A DNA stretch of 18,726 nt from Candidatus Cloacimonadota bacterium (GTDB lineage Bacteria > Cloacimonadota > Cloacimonadia > Cloacimonadales > Cloacimonadaceae), in assembly GCA_028681035.1 (NCBI GenBank), contig JAQUJJ010000066.1:1-18726 (forward strand), in the 5' to 3' direction. Below are positions 1-8,223 of this stretch, in pieces; position 1 is the first letter of the stretch; each line of letters begins with the position of its first letter. Under the pieces are notes generated by a model. The model had not been told where the DNA came from. It saw only the letters and a list, made by a program, of their open reading frames with translations, and did no database searches. Made by a program: the position numbers and the translations under genes.

Positions 1-2
1 TG

Positions 3-644
3 CGGCTCGGGCTCAAGGACACCCAAGTGCAAGCACCAACCAAGACCAGTATTGGACTCTGGGGCATCGAAGATCAGCATCTCTCATCGACCATACAGAA
101 GCAGCAGTTGTTCTGGATCGGCAACCACTTTGAAGCTGATGTCAGGCAGAACTTTGCCGATACCCTTACCAAAGCTATCGAGCAGGGCTATACGAAAGAG
201 ATGCTGGCAGATACCCTTAAACAGCAGTTCGGAGACATTGCAGAGAAGTCATCCCATTACTGGCAGGGACTGGCAGAGCATACAGCCCTCAGAATACGTG
301 AGTTCGGAAGGCTACAGGGCTACAAGAAAGCCAAAGCCAAATACTATAAACTCGTAGTGATCCTGGATGACCGCACCAGTGATATCTGCCGGGCTCTGGC
401 AGCCCAAGATAAGGTCTATCCCCTAAATGATGCAGTAGATGTGATGGATAATCTCATGGCTCTGGATACCAAGTCCAACAGCCTGGATGATGCCCGGGAA
501 TACATCAAAGCCCTCGCACCCTGGATCAAAGACGATCAGATCGAATACGACTCAGAGATGAACCCGGTAGGTGTCTCCGGAGCACACACTCCGTTTCCAC
601 CCTTTCATTGGAAGTGCAGGACGATGACGGAGATAAAGGCTTGA
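3..644 (+). CDS. Phage minor head protein, Mu gpF / head-morphogenesis family, 5' partial
   Basis: This looks like the C-terminal part of a minor head protein of the Mu gpF (SPP1 gp7-like) family. Proteins of this family sit in the capsid near the portal and assist head assembly. Counting from the GTG at 27, the family signature is visible as DDRTSDICR (residues 114-122), followed near the end by a Pro-rich PPFHWKCRT (191-199). These are the Cys/His elements typical of the family's C-terminal domain. The frame is open upstream to the window edge, so the GTG at 27 is probably internal and the gene probably starts outside the window. The TGA stop at 642-644 is followed with no spacer by the stop codon of the opposite-strand gene. 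Base composition matches the phage genes after 10448, not the reverse operon. The family call is fairly secure; the exact role is inferred. Confidence 0.8.
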   Translation, partial: RLGLKDTQVQAPTKTSIGLWGIEDQHLSSTIQKQQLFWIGNHFEADVRQNFADTLTKAIEQGYTKEMLADTLKQQFGDIAEKSSHYWQGLAEHTALRIREFGRLQGYKKAKAKYYKLVVILDDRTSDICRALAAQDKVYPLNDAVDVMDNLMALDTKSNSLDDAREYIKALAPWIKDDQIEYDSEMNPVGVSGAHTPFPPFHWKCRTMTEIKA

Positions 645-1343
645 TTATCCCTTTTCAAAGAGAATTAAACAATGATTTTTGTTTTCTTTTACGTCGACTC
701 TGATACTGCCCCATCTGCGAACCCAAATTGGAGAAGGCATTACGATGTCTTCAAATATATCAAATTCGACTTTATCAATGTCGCTATTTTTTAGGTCCAT
801 TTTCGCATTGTCTAGAGCTCTCTTAATGTAAGTATCAACATATGTTGAATGATCACCTAAGATGATCCAACGATCTATCTTGGTATTTGAGGAATATGAC
901 GTGGAAGGTTCTCTGGCGCATTCTGCGTACCCCAATACGACATTGTAGTGGTTATCCATGTGATAAACAATTGCAGCATCAAGACTATGCAGATGTTTCT
1001 TCAGCTCACCAAAAATAGTCTCATTATTTTTGAATTCGTCAAATTGCTCTTTTGAATAAATGCTAATTTTCGGTGGCTTACATTCATATGTGCAACATAA
1101 TTCACAAAACCACTTAATGAGTGTCTGATTACCAATGTCACTCTTGTCTGCCAACTTATTAAAACCGCCTAACTTAAGTTTTTTTTCTATCTCTTCTACC
1201 GTCCTGATTCCAATTGACCTCGAATAGAAGTAATTGAAAATGGCTGTTAATGATGTCAGGTGGCAAGTATTAATGTATTGAGGCCAAGATATAGCTTGAA
1301 AAAGTTCATTATTTACGTATCTTTCTTTATATGTGTTAATCAT
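645..1343 (-). CDS. Putative papain-like / C39-like cysteine peptidase (hypothetical)
   Basis: This 232-residue protein matches no family I can name with certainty, but its layout suggests a papain-fold (C39-like) peptidase. A Cys lies at the start of a helix in NTCHLTSLTAIFNYF (Cys27). A HYNVVLGY strand (His132) resembles the catalytic-His strand of C39 peptidases. WIILGDHSTY follows, with Asp164 as a candidate third residue. There is no signal peptide or membrane segment, so it should act in the cytoplasm. It is the last gene of the operon, 22 bp after the restriction enzyme gene. A GAGG ribosome site lies 5 bases before the ATG. Its stop codon abuts the stop of the convergent phage head gene. 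Possible roles, inferred only, are processing of an operon partner or an inactive papain-fold protein. Confidence 0.5.
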   Translation of the reverse strand: MINTYKERYVNNELFQAISWPQYINTCHLTSLTAIFNYFYSRSIGIRTVEEIEKKLKLGGFNKLADKSDIGNQTLIKWFCELCCTYECKPPKISIYSKEQFDEFKNNETIFGELKKHLHSLDAAIVYHMDNHYNVVLGYAECAREPSTSYSSNTKIDRWIILGDHSTYVDTYIKRALDNAKMDLKNSDIDKVEFDIFEDIVMPSPIWVRRWGSIRVDVKENKNHCLILFEKG

Positions 1344-1365
1344 AATAACCTCGTTTAACCTATAA

Positions 1366-2220
1366 CTAAAAATCTAACAAATCCAATGGTAGGTCGCTTA
1401 TATCACGAAGTCGTTTTCCCTTAATTAGAAGATTTAGCATATCTAATGACCCTTCATCATCTAGTTCTTTCACTACATCCATCATCTCATACAATGCAAA
1501 GTGGTAGACGCAATCGATATCTCCAGTCCCTAAAGCAACGGACGCGATTCGGTTGGGATATGGTTCTGCCGTAACTAACATTATATGAGGAGTGTGCCCT
1601 TTTCTGTTTCTAATTAGGTTTAATCCCTCTGTTCTTGCATTTTGAGATCTGTCGCTTCTTAAAGTCCATTTACAGGATATACTGGCATGTAAAATCTCAA
1701 AATCTGAGTTATTAACCAACCTCATAGGGGTAAGACGAGATGTTGATTTATCGATTATCCGCTTAGATTTGTTTATTGATTCATCAGAAAGGGGTTTGAC
1801 TCCCAATACAATGTCTGGTTTTATAATATAGTCCCCTAGGATAGTTTTTAACTCAGGATGATCTGTCATTGCATTGTCAAGCTGTATTAAGTGCTCGTAT
1901 TGTTCAAATTTAGAAATATCTCTTTGAGTGTAAAGTGAATACGCATGAGAAATTTGGTCTTTGACTTCAATTAAGCAATTTCTAATGTAATCAAGTGTTA
2001 CGTTTTCAAACTGCTTACCCGCTGTTTGACCTGGTGTATGTCCAGATTTTGTTTCAGCTATGATTTTCTCAACAATTCCCTTCGCTATAGACACACTCAT
2101 TTTGCTACTTTTATCTGCATTGTTGGGTATTCCTTGGTCATTAACTACTAACACTTGATTAAAAATATCTTGGTGATATCCGATGCGGTGTTTTTGTAAG
2201 CTTGGAATGGTCTTTTTCAT
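1366..2220 (-). CDS. NgoMIV-like type II restriction endonuclease (CCGG family, predicted GCCGGC)
   Basis: This 284-residue protein belongs to the NgoMIV group of type II endonucleases, which cleave unmethylated DNA as tetramers. The catalytic pattern is visible as Glu72, Asp136 in KPDIVLG, and Ser182-Cys183-Lys184 in ISCKW. From memory these line up with NgoMIV E70, D140 and S185/C186/K187. The CCGG-reading motif R-x-D-R is at 188-191 (NgoMIV R191, D193, R194). Asp36, Gln65 and Arg224 fall where NgoMIV has D34, Q63 and R227, so GCCGGC is the most likely target, although this is inference. The length is normal (NgoMIV is about 286 residues). The ATG follows the methyltransferase stop directly, with AAGAAGG as ribosome site inside the end of that gene. 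This implies coupled translation, with methyltransferase made before nuclease. Confidence 0.88.
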   Translation of the reverse strand: MKKTIPSLQKHRIGYHQDIFNQVLVVNDQGIPNNADKSSKMSVSIAKGIVEKIIAETKSGHTPGQTAGKQFENVTLDYIRNCLIEVKDQISHAYSLYTQRDISKFEQYEHLIQLDNAMTDHPELKTILGDYIIKPDIVLGVKPLSDESINKSKRIIDKSTSRLTPMRLVNNSDFEILHASISCKWTLRSDRSQNARTEGLNLIRNRKGHTPHIMLVTAEPYPNRIASVALGTGDIDCVYHFALYEMMDVVKELDDEGSLDMLNLLIKGKRLRDISDLPLDLLDF

Positions 2221-3501
2221 TTAAGCCTTCTTGAAATCGATGATATATTCTATGTGCATTCTGGATTCTATTTGGGAATCCGTTTTGATGATACTTGAGA
2301 CGGGCATCATTCGTTTATTTCTTTCTATGTCTCTAAGTTGAACATTATCAAGGATCAATCCAATACTCAGAGCTATGTCAATGATGCACTCATGGGTTGA
2401 AACATCGATTCCATCAATAACTGAAGATGCAACAACCACAATAGCATGTTTTTGGGGTTTGAGTACTTGATTAATCTTACTCAATATCTGGTACATGTCT
2501 TTATAGTATTTCTCTAACTTATTGCTTTTAGGTTTACTGCTTTGCCTAATTCTATTTATCATCTGCTTGGTTTTTTCTGGCAATTTGATTAATTCAATGG
2601 CAGTTGAAACTTCACCAATCATGTTCTTTCTGAGACTCGATATCTGTTCAATACTATACCCCATCCATATTAAAGCGAATTTATGTGCTCTGAGGTAGTC
2701 GATTGCGTTATTAGCATATGGAGGTGATGTGATGACTAAATCGATTGAATTATCCTCGATGTTCAAAAACCTTGCATCTGCGTAGTGTAAGACAGGTCTA
2801 TTTGCCACATTCAGTTTATATAGAAAGCTATGGTCTTTTATGATTAGACGATACTTTCTTGCGAATTCATCAAGAGGTAATACGACTTTTTTGCCAACAA
2901 CTTTATGTGGTCTTGTGTGAGCCAGGTCTGCTGCATAGCATACATTACCATGTTTTGTGATTATAGTCGCTGAAAGAACCATTAAAAAAAAGTCTCTCAT
3001 TGATGGGTCTGTGATATTCAATATTTGATCAGATATTGCTACTAACTGAGCTGTGCTATCTACAGGAAACCAGTATTGGATAAATTCTTTAGTTTTGTCT
3101 GAGAACCTTCTATCGTAAATACTATCAATCGATTCGTTACCCTTTGAGATCATGTTTTGGACAGCTTCAATTAGTCCATTGTAGCACTCATCTAACAATC
3201 TGGGATCACTAACACAGAACTTCCCATTCAAATTCACGATAGAAAGTGGGTCGACGTCTGAACCAATAGACAGTCTATTCAATTTCTGTGCTTCTATGAG
3301 GGTCGTACCCGATCCTGACATTGGATCAAAAACAACATCATTTTGAGATGTATATTTTTCAATGCATTCATTAGGTAACTCAGGTGGGTATTTTGCTGGA
3401 AATGAATGCCATTTATGACGTCTATCTGCTCCAAGGCGTTCAATATCGTATGTTCCTATCATTATATCCACAGGCTTTGCCTCTTGGTTATCTCCAATCA
3501 T
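2221..3501 (-). CDS. Site-specific DNA methyltransferase, SPPY type (likely N4-cytosine), cognate of the NgoMIV-like enzyme
   Basis: This is an amino-methyltransferase that would protect the host DNA from the adjacent endonuclease, using S-adenosylmethionine. An N-terminal FPAKYPPEL (residues 34-42) resembles motif X. The SAM-binding motif I is FDPMSGSGTT (58-67). The catalytic motif IV is TSPPYANNAIDYL (258-270). A spacer of about 190 residues between motifs I and IV probably holds the target-recognition part. S/T-P-P-Y favours N4-cytosine over N6-adenine methylation, but this motif is not decisive. NgoMIV's own partner is, as I recall, a C5-cytosine enzyme, so this pairing differs. An internal Met14 is an alternative start, and neither start has a strong ribosome site. 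The gene begins 7 bp after the immunity gene, so it is probably on the same transcript. Confidence 0.85.
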   Translation of the reverse strand: MIGDNQEAKPVDIMIGTYDIERLGADRRHKWHSFPAKYPPELPNECIEKYTSQNDVVFDPMSGSGTTLIEAQKLNRLSIGSDVDPLSIVNLNGKFCVSDPRLLDECYNGLIEAVQNMISKGNESIDSIYDRRFSDKTKEFIQYWFPVDSTAQLVAISDQILNITDPSMRDFFLMVLSATIITKHGNVCYAADLAHTRPHKVVGKKVVLPLDEFARKYRLIIKDHSFLYKLNVANRPVLHYADARFLNIEDNSIDLVITSPPYANNAIDYLRAHKFALIWMGYSIEQISSLRKNMIGEVSTAIELIKLPEKTKQMINRIRQSSKPKSNKLEKYYKDMYQILSKINQVLKPQKHAIVVVASSVIDGIDVSTHECIIDIALSIGLILDNVQLRDIERNKRMMPVSSIIKTDSQIESRMHIEYIIDFKKA

Positions 3502-3508
3502 AATAAGT

Positions 3509-3922
3509 TCAATGTAAATGATTCAATAATTCAGATAAACTATCACAAATGTATTCAGTAGCTCCCGTCTCAATAATCCAGAAAACAACTGTGGGCTTTG
3601 ATTTAGAAAAGTCGAAGCATAAATAGTTGCCTGCAGGATCATCTGCAAAAGGCACTAAATTCCTCGGTAGTCTGTCTCTTATCCATTCTAACACAGAATA
3701 TATATTGCCTGAATCCTTTTGGCTGATAGAAATGAGACCTCTAAATACCCTATCTTTAGCTGCTTCAGTATCAAACTTGTTGGGTTTTGGTCTACTGCCA
3801 TTTATGCTAAGAATTAACTTCATGTAATCACTTTGAATTTTATAGCCGAGAGCATTTTCATAAACCTCAATCTCCACAGTTGATAAGTGGCTTTTAGGGT
3901 ATTTCCACTCAATTTTACTCAT
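3509..3922 (-). CDS. SUKH / SMI1-KNR4 family immunity protein
   Basis: This 137-residue cytoplasmic protein has the SMI1/KNR4 (SUKH) pattern. It starts with a helical region including an ALGYKI-x-SDY segment, continues with WIRDRLPRNLVPFADDPAG (residues about 85-103) and the strand NYLCFDF, and ends with VVFWIIETG and a short C-terminal helix. SUKH proteins are the commonest immunity proteins of bacterial polymorphic toxins and bind and neutralise the toxin nuclease domain. Here the gene lies 21 bp downstream of a WHH nuclease toxin gene, the classic toxin-then-immunity order. It has its own strong AAGGAG ribosome site 7 bases before the ATG, which would help keep immunity in excess. Length is normal for the family. 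Family and role are well supported by motif and context; direct binding is inferred. Confidence 0.88.
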   Translation of the reverse strand: MSKIEWKYPKSHLSTVEIEVYENALGYKIQSDYMKLILSINGSRPKPNKFDTEAAKDRVFRGLISISQKDSGNIYSVLEWIRDRLPRNLVPFADDPAGNYLCFDFSKSKPTVVFWIIETGATEYICDSLSELLNHLH

Positions 3923-3943
3923 TCTTAACTCCTTTGATTAATA

Positions 3944-4489
3944 TTATCGACAGGCACTTCCGCCACCCCAAATAGATTTTCCGCCTGTATGAGCAGTCTT
4001 TTGATGAATCTCTGTTTTGACTAACTGCATCAGACCCGGTTCTTCATTGTGATGCCAAGTATATCCTTCAGGTGTATCACCATTTTTAATCTGCTCAATT
4101 TGCTCATTAGTAAAACTGCTTTTTAAATCTGGGTCTTTGCTGATAGCATCGGACAACTGTTTATTAGCTTCGTCAAATTGCTTTGCATCAGTTTCTTTGT
4201 ATTGATCTTCATTGAGTATAGCATCATATTTACTTTCAAATTCTGGAAATACTCCTTCTAAAATTATGCCATCTATTTCAATTTCCTTTTCAATGAAGGG
4301 TACTCCTGTTTCAGGGTGTGCTTGTTCTCTTAAATCTTCATTAATAGTTTTTAACGATTCTAATGAAACCTCTTGGATAGTAGGTATCATAAATCTTGAA
4401 GCGACCTCAGGCATAGTAGTTTCACCCATATATGGGTTTCCCTCATGATACACTATTATAGCATTTTTTAAGGCAGCTAACTCAAGCAT
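3944..4489 (-). CDS. WHH-motif HNH/Endonuclease VII superfamily nuclease toxin (stand-alone)
   Basis: This 181-residue protein ends in a nuclease domain of the HNH/Endo VII superfamily with the WHH signature. GYTWHHNEEPGLMQLV (residues 142-157) supplies Trp145-His146-His147, and IHQKTAHTGG (161-170) supplies the later His162 and His167, before a Gly-rich tail. A preceding segment with HPETGVPFIEK and GVFPEFESKYDA is the usual lead-in of these toxins. In known polymorphic toxins this module is the C-terminal tip of a large secreted protein. Here it stands almost alone, with about 58 extra N-terminal residues and no signal peptide or repeats. Its ATG overlaps the end of the ATPase gene by 8 bp, with GGAG 6 bases upstream, so translation is probably coupled. 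The SUKH gene downstream should encode its immunity protein. Expected substrate is DNA; this is inferred from the family. Confidence 0.87.
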   Translation of the reverse strand: MLELAALKNAIIVYHEGNPYMGETTMPEVASRFMIPTIQEVSLESLKTINEDLREQAHPETGVPFIEKEIEIDGIILEGVFPEFESKYDAILNEDQYKETDAKQFDEANKQLSDAISKDPDLKSSFTNEQIEQIKNGDTPEGYTWHHNEEPGLMQLVKTEIHQKTAHTGGKSIWGGGSACR

Positions 4490-7400
4490 GATTTGCTCCG
4501 ATTCTATTCATAATATTCTGTATTGTTTGTGTAATTGCAGGCGAAGAAATCAGAGCGAAAAAAGAACTGATAGTTAGGGTAAGTGGAGCTTGGTCAAATG
4601 AGATTTTATTCTTTAGATGGTAATTCTCTACCAAATTCTCAACTACCTCCACTACATAAACCTCGGAAGTTGGTGCACTCCAATAACGTACTAGTATCTT
4701 CCTAATTTCAATTATACGAAGTTCGGATGGACTTTCCCATAGTTGTTCAAGTTCATGCTTTAAATTTATTGGCAACTTAAAAGAGCAGCAGTAAATACCA
4801 TGACAAAAGGCTTCCATGATTCCTTTTGTAATATAATCCTTGATAATAGTACTTGAGTATCTGTTGTGGGCATTATGCATTTTTAGGATTTTAGATATTT
4901 TTGCTGTCATAGAAGAAATCAATATTGAGATATTAGATGGTTCAATCACACAAAGAGAATTGAGAAAACAGATGATTTGTTGATATCCTTCAATTCCTAG
5001 AGTATTGGATAACTCGTATGACTCTGTTGCATGAAGTGGAACAGTCTGAAAAAAAGACTCCATATCTCTTCGAATTTTTTCATCACCAATCGCTTGGTTA
5101 ATAACATCGTTATCTACGATGCATTCTAGTGGGCGCTCCATACCTTCTTTATGGCACAGGGCGTGCCCAGTCTTGAGCCTATTCAAATATCTGGAATCCT
5201 CATCAGAAACACCCAATGATCCAGCTAAAAGTTCCTGATCATCTTTAGAGACTAATCTATGCACAATTTTGGTATTCGAGTTCTTAATCACATCTGGTGC
5301 GATTTTTGAAGGTATCTGTTCGACTACAATCACCCCTTGTCCTAATGAACGCATTTCAGAAATTGTATTACAAAAAGCTTCTACGGCTTTTCCTCTTGGG
5401 TTACCCATCATCTCGGATTGACGTTCAGTAGTAGTGTTTTTTAACAATCTGTGCGCTTCTTCTATAACTAGAAGATGGCGAAGTCCCAATTCTTTGCTAC
5501 CAGGATTAGTAGTGGGGTTTTCTCGTTGCCTATACTCGCTAATTAAAACAAGAATCAATCCAACAAAAAAAGCTTTGTCATCGTCATCTGCAAGGTTCTC
5601 CATTTCTAAAATACAGGGATATTTTAACAGTTCTTCCATTGGATAGAACTCATAAGTATTGAACATTAATCCCTTTGTACCCACGCATAAGCTCTCTATT
5701 CGTGTAATAATTGCAGTCCTAATATTGTCTCTTAGTTCACCCTTATATTCCATCTCATTTTTCACATAGAAATCAATTTCAGATTTCAGATCAGTTAATG
5801 TTGGAAAACAATAATGATGTTCAGGCAGTTTATATTGGTCATCATTATATTGACCATTTAGATCGTGAAAATAAGGATGTGCCCCAGATGTTAAATTCCA
5901 TCCCCTTTTGAAATAAATGCGGTGTAAACATTTTTCGAGAATATGTGGCATCGGTCCATAGAGAGAAAAACTTGCATTAAAAATAGACTTCAAATTATCT
6001 ATATGTGTTAAAGGATGTACTCCCCTTTGAATGTAGAACGGATTGATTCTTAGAGGATTTACAGTGGCATCTCCTATAGTAAAAATCTGGAGATTAGATT
6101 CAAAAACGGTGTCTGCGAGTAATTGCCTATAATCTTTTTTTGCAGACTCAAGAACAAGAAATGGCGTTTTATTTTGGTTGAATGATGATTTGATGATATG
6201 TTTAACTGTAGTTGTTTTACCGCTGCCAGTTAACCCACACACAAATACATGTTTGTTAAGGTCGCCTTTAGAGAGACGTATTGATGAATCTGGTAATTGA
6301 GTACCGTAATCGGAAATTGATCCCAGTTTAATACTATGGCAACTCGCTTTGGAATGTTGACAATCTAAATCAGTAAGAGATAAATTGGGCATTTTCTTTA
6401 TTTCGAACCCAGGCAAGGATTCAATAGGAAGGGATGCCAATTGTGCTAACTCTTCACTTGTCACGTATGAAGCCATACTTTTTGGGAAAATGATGCTTAT
6501 ATCATTACTTTTTGGCAATAATAGTTGAGTAGATGCTATACTAATTGGACAATACTTAGGGGGGTATAATTTATTAGTTGACCTTGATAACTCGCCGATA
6601 AAACTGCCACCCATAATGTCACAACCTGTCTTGTTTTCTGCCATATACGATATCGCTGTTTCCCAAAATCCTGTATTGAAACCTCTAATCAAACGTTCGA
6701 TGTACTCGGTTGCTATGGTTTCCAATTCAAGAGCTACCCCATATTGCTCATCAATCGTTAATTGTTTAGATTCAGATTCAGTTACTGTTTTACCTTTAGT
6801 CTTTGTCTTTTGTCTTGAGTGTTGATACCCAATGCCAAAGGGAGTTGCACAATATGTATGAGAAGTATTTTTTGTCTCAGATTCATTTGATCCCTCTTCA
6901 TGAGACCTTCCTTCAGATAGAGTTCGCTTAGCTTCTTTGTGGCATATATCCCTGAATTCCAATAGTTTATTAAAACTGTTTTGCAATTCTTTTGACTTCA
7001 GTGGAGTAGCAATCATAACTATAGCATAATGGTGATTATACAAACTTCTAATAATAGGAGCAATGTTAAATTGGAGTTTATCATCATTATCTTTCAAGAC
7101 GGGTACTCCTGATATTATACCTCCCTCTTGAAGACCTTTCAACAGATCAGAAAAACTAACCTTTTCTAATGCTCTTGCATCACTAGATGGAAAAACTCCT
7201 TGAATAATAGATTTGAATACATCCGGGGTTATATTACTTTCTAGTAGGGATTTGAATCCAAGATATATTCTTATGCGTCCCTTGTAACCACGAAAAATGG
7301 TAACAACAGTTAGCCCCATTGAATATGATGCAGATAGAATTGATTGGTATCGAGCATTGATGAATTGGGGGATATTCTCAATTTGATTTGATACCTCTAT

Positions 7401-7553
7401 TTCTTCAACCGGGAAGAGGAAAAACTGATCAAGAAAATTATCCGATGCCTGTTCTACGTAATCAGACATGTTTATCTCAGATTGAAAATCAATCCACCAC
7501 CAAGGAAGCATGTTCTGAATGCCATTATCAATGTTGTAAATTTCGAATTCCAT
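4482..7553 (-). CDS. Large HerA/FtsK-superfamily ATPase (DUF87-type) with N-terminal extension
   Basis: This 1023-residue P-loop ATPase belongs to the HerA/FtsK superfamily, whose hexamers pump DNA or protein. Walker A is GLTGSGKT (440-447), preceded by a KHVFVCG strand. The typical DUF87 step LVLESAKKDYRQLL follows at 467-480. Walker B is HLLVIEEAH (693-701). A GQGVIVVEQIPSKIAPDVI segment (about 739-757) resembles the sensor region. The N-terminal 430 residues lack a recognisable domain and include a Ser/Thr/Glu/Lys-rich polar stretch at about 213-262. A long helical tail follows the ATPase core. No membrane helix is evident, so membrane contact probably goes through the two-helix protein encoded 4 bp upstream. 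It is much longer than the roughly 500-600-residue HerA of Sir2-HerA-type defence systems. Substrate and direction of pumping are unknown. Confidence 0.85.
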   Translation of the reverse strand: MEFEIYNIDNGIQNMLPWWWIDFQSEINMSDYVEQASDNFLDQFFLFPVEEIEVSNQIENIPQFINARYQSILSASYSMGLTVVTIFRGYKGRIRIYLGFKSLLESNITPDVFKSIIQGVFPSSDARALEKVSFSDLLKGLQEGGIISGVPVLKDNDDKLQFNIAPIIRSLYNHHYAIVMIATPLKSKELQNSFNKLLEFRDICHKEAKRTLSEGRSHEEGSNESETKNTSHTYCATPFGIGYQHSRQKTKTKGKTVTESESKQLTIDEQYGVALELETIATEYIERLIRGFNTGFWETAISYMAENKTGCDIMGGSFIGELSRSTNKLYPPKYCPISIASTQLLLPKSNDISIIFPKSMASYVTSEELAQLASLPIESLPGFEIKKMPNLSLTDLDCQHSKASCHSIKLGSISDYGTQLPDSSIRLSKGDLNKHVFVCGLTGSGKTTTVKHIIKSSFNQNKTPFLVLESAKKDYRQLLADTVFESNLQIFTIGDATVNPLRINPFYIQRGVHPLTHIDNLKSIFNASFSLYGPMPHILEKCLHRIYFKRGWNLTSGAHPYFHDLNGQYNDDQYKLPEHHYCFPTLTDLKSEIDFYVKNEMEYKGELRDNIRTAIITRIESLCVGTKGLMFNTYEFYPMEELLKYPCILEMENLADDDDKAFFVGLILVLISEYRQRENPTTNPGSKELGLRHLLVIEEAHRLLKNTTTERQSEMMGNPRGKAVEAFCNTISEMRSLGQGVIVVEQIPSKIAPDVIKNSNTKIVHRLVSKDDQELLAGSLGVSDEDSRYLNRLKTGHALCHKEGMERPLECIVDNDVINQAIGDEKIRRDMESFFQTVPLHATESYELSNTLGIEGYQQIICFLNSLCVIEPSNISILISSMTAKISKILKMHNAHNRYSSTIIKDYITKGIMEAFCHGIYCCSFKLPINLKHELEQLWESPSELRIIEIRKILVRYWSAPTSEVYVVEVVENLVENYHLKNKISFDQAPLTLTISSFFALISSPAITQTIQNIMNRIGANHA

Positions 7554-7557
7554 TTTA

Positions 7558-8223
7558 TCAACCTTGCTTAGGTATTTTGTTTAGGGTGCAAAACTCTCTA
7601 AAATCGTTATCATAATAATCAGCAACTCTTAGAAGCCATTGTAAAACTTGTTTTTCACTATTTGATAAAAAACCTGAGGTATCTGATTGAATAATATTGC
7701 GTGCTTTTTGCTCTGAATACTTGTATCCTACTTTGTATGCTATTGCTGTAGAGACGATGCTCGTAATTGTTGCAACAGATAAGATTAAGTAATTTTTTGG
7801 TTTATATACTAATGCCACTGAGATACATAATAGAAGCGTTAGTGAACTGGCAATATACCCAATTTTTATTCTTGGATCACTTGAAAAATGGATATTAGGA
7901 GGATTTATTTCTATACTATTCAAGGGATTTAGAACCCAATTTGCAATACGCTTTCGAAAATCTTTATTAAAAAAGTCATTTTGAATTACGACTTCTTGCT
8001 GTTCTAAATCAGACAAGGAGGATTCCATTAGATAATTTACTAATGTGTCTAAAAGCAATTTAATCCTAACAGCTAAAGCGTTAACAACCAAGTCTGTATA
8101 TATGTGCTTTAAATCATCTATGTTCGTGTCTGGTTTGGACATCCCCAAAATCTCTCTTTTGAGGATACTAAACTCCTCTTTGCAGTCTCTTCTAATCAAA
8201 TCTTTAATATTATCAATGTTCAT
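7558..8223 (-). CDS. Two-helix membrane protein of the GTPase/ATPase module (hypothetical)
   Basis: I do not recognise this 221-residue protein. It has about 115 mostly charged, helical N-terminal residues, then two adjacent hydrophobic segments at about 121-140 (IGYIASSLTLLLCISVALVY) and 145-163. They are joined by a short KPKN turn, and a soluble C-terminal helical part of about 55 residues follows. The hairpin layout would place both soluble ends on the same side of the inner membrane, probably the cytoplasm. Its ATG overlaps the GTPase stop by 4 bp and the ATPase gene starts 4 bp after its own stop, so the three products are likely made together. The obvious inference is a membrane anchor or adaptor between GTPase and ATPase. 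A small pore-forming role is an alternative. Confidence 0.7.
   Translation of the reverse strand: MNIDNIKDLIRRDCKEEFSILKREILGMSKPDTNIDDLKHIYTDLVVNALAVRIKLLLDTLVNYLMESSLSDLEQQEVVIQNDFFNKDFRKRIANWVLNPLNSIEINPPNIHFSSDPRIKIGYIASSLTLLLCISVALVYKPKNYLILSVATITSIVSTAIAYKVGYKYSEQKARNIIQSDTSGFLSNSEKQVLQWLLRVADYYDNDFREFCTLNKIPKQG

Noticed and set aside
571..587. GTGTCTCCGGAGCACAC palindrome-like element as a terminator for the reverse operon
   Set aside because: The arms mismatch in the middle, no usable loop forms, and no T-run follows on either strand. It is also inside the head gene coding sequence.
653..663. Near-direct repeat TTTCAAAGAGA (653-663) and TTTCAAGGAGA (10433-10443) at the two ends of the cassette
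   Set aside because: 10 of 11 bases match, but the left copy encodes the end of the peptidase-like gene and the right copy contains an ordinary ribosome site. This is too short and too explainable to call a target duplication.
4482..4489. Possible frameshift fusion of the ATPase and the nuclease toxin
   Set aside because: There is no slippery sequence at the overlap, and the toxin has its own ATG with GGAG 6 bases upstream, so two separate proteins are more likely.
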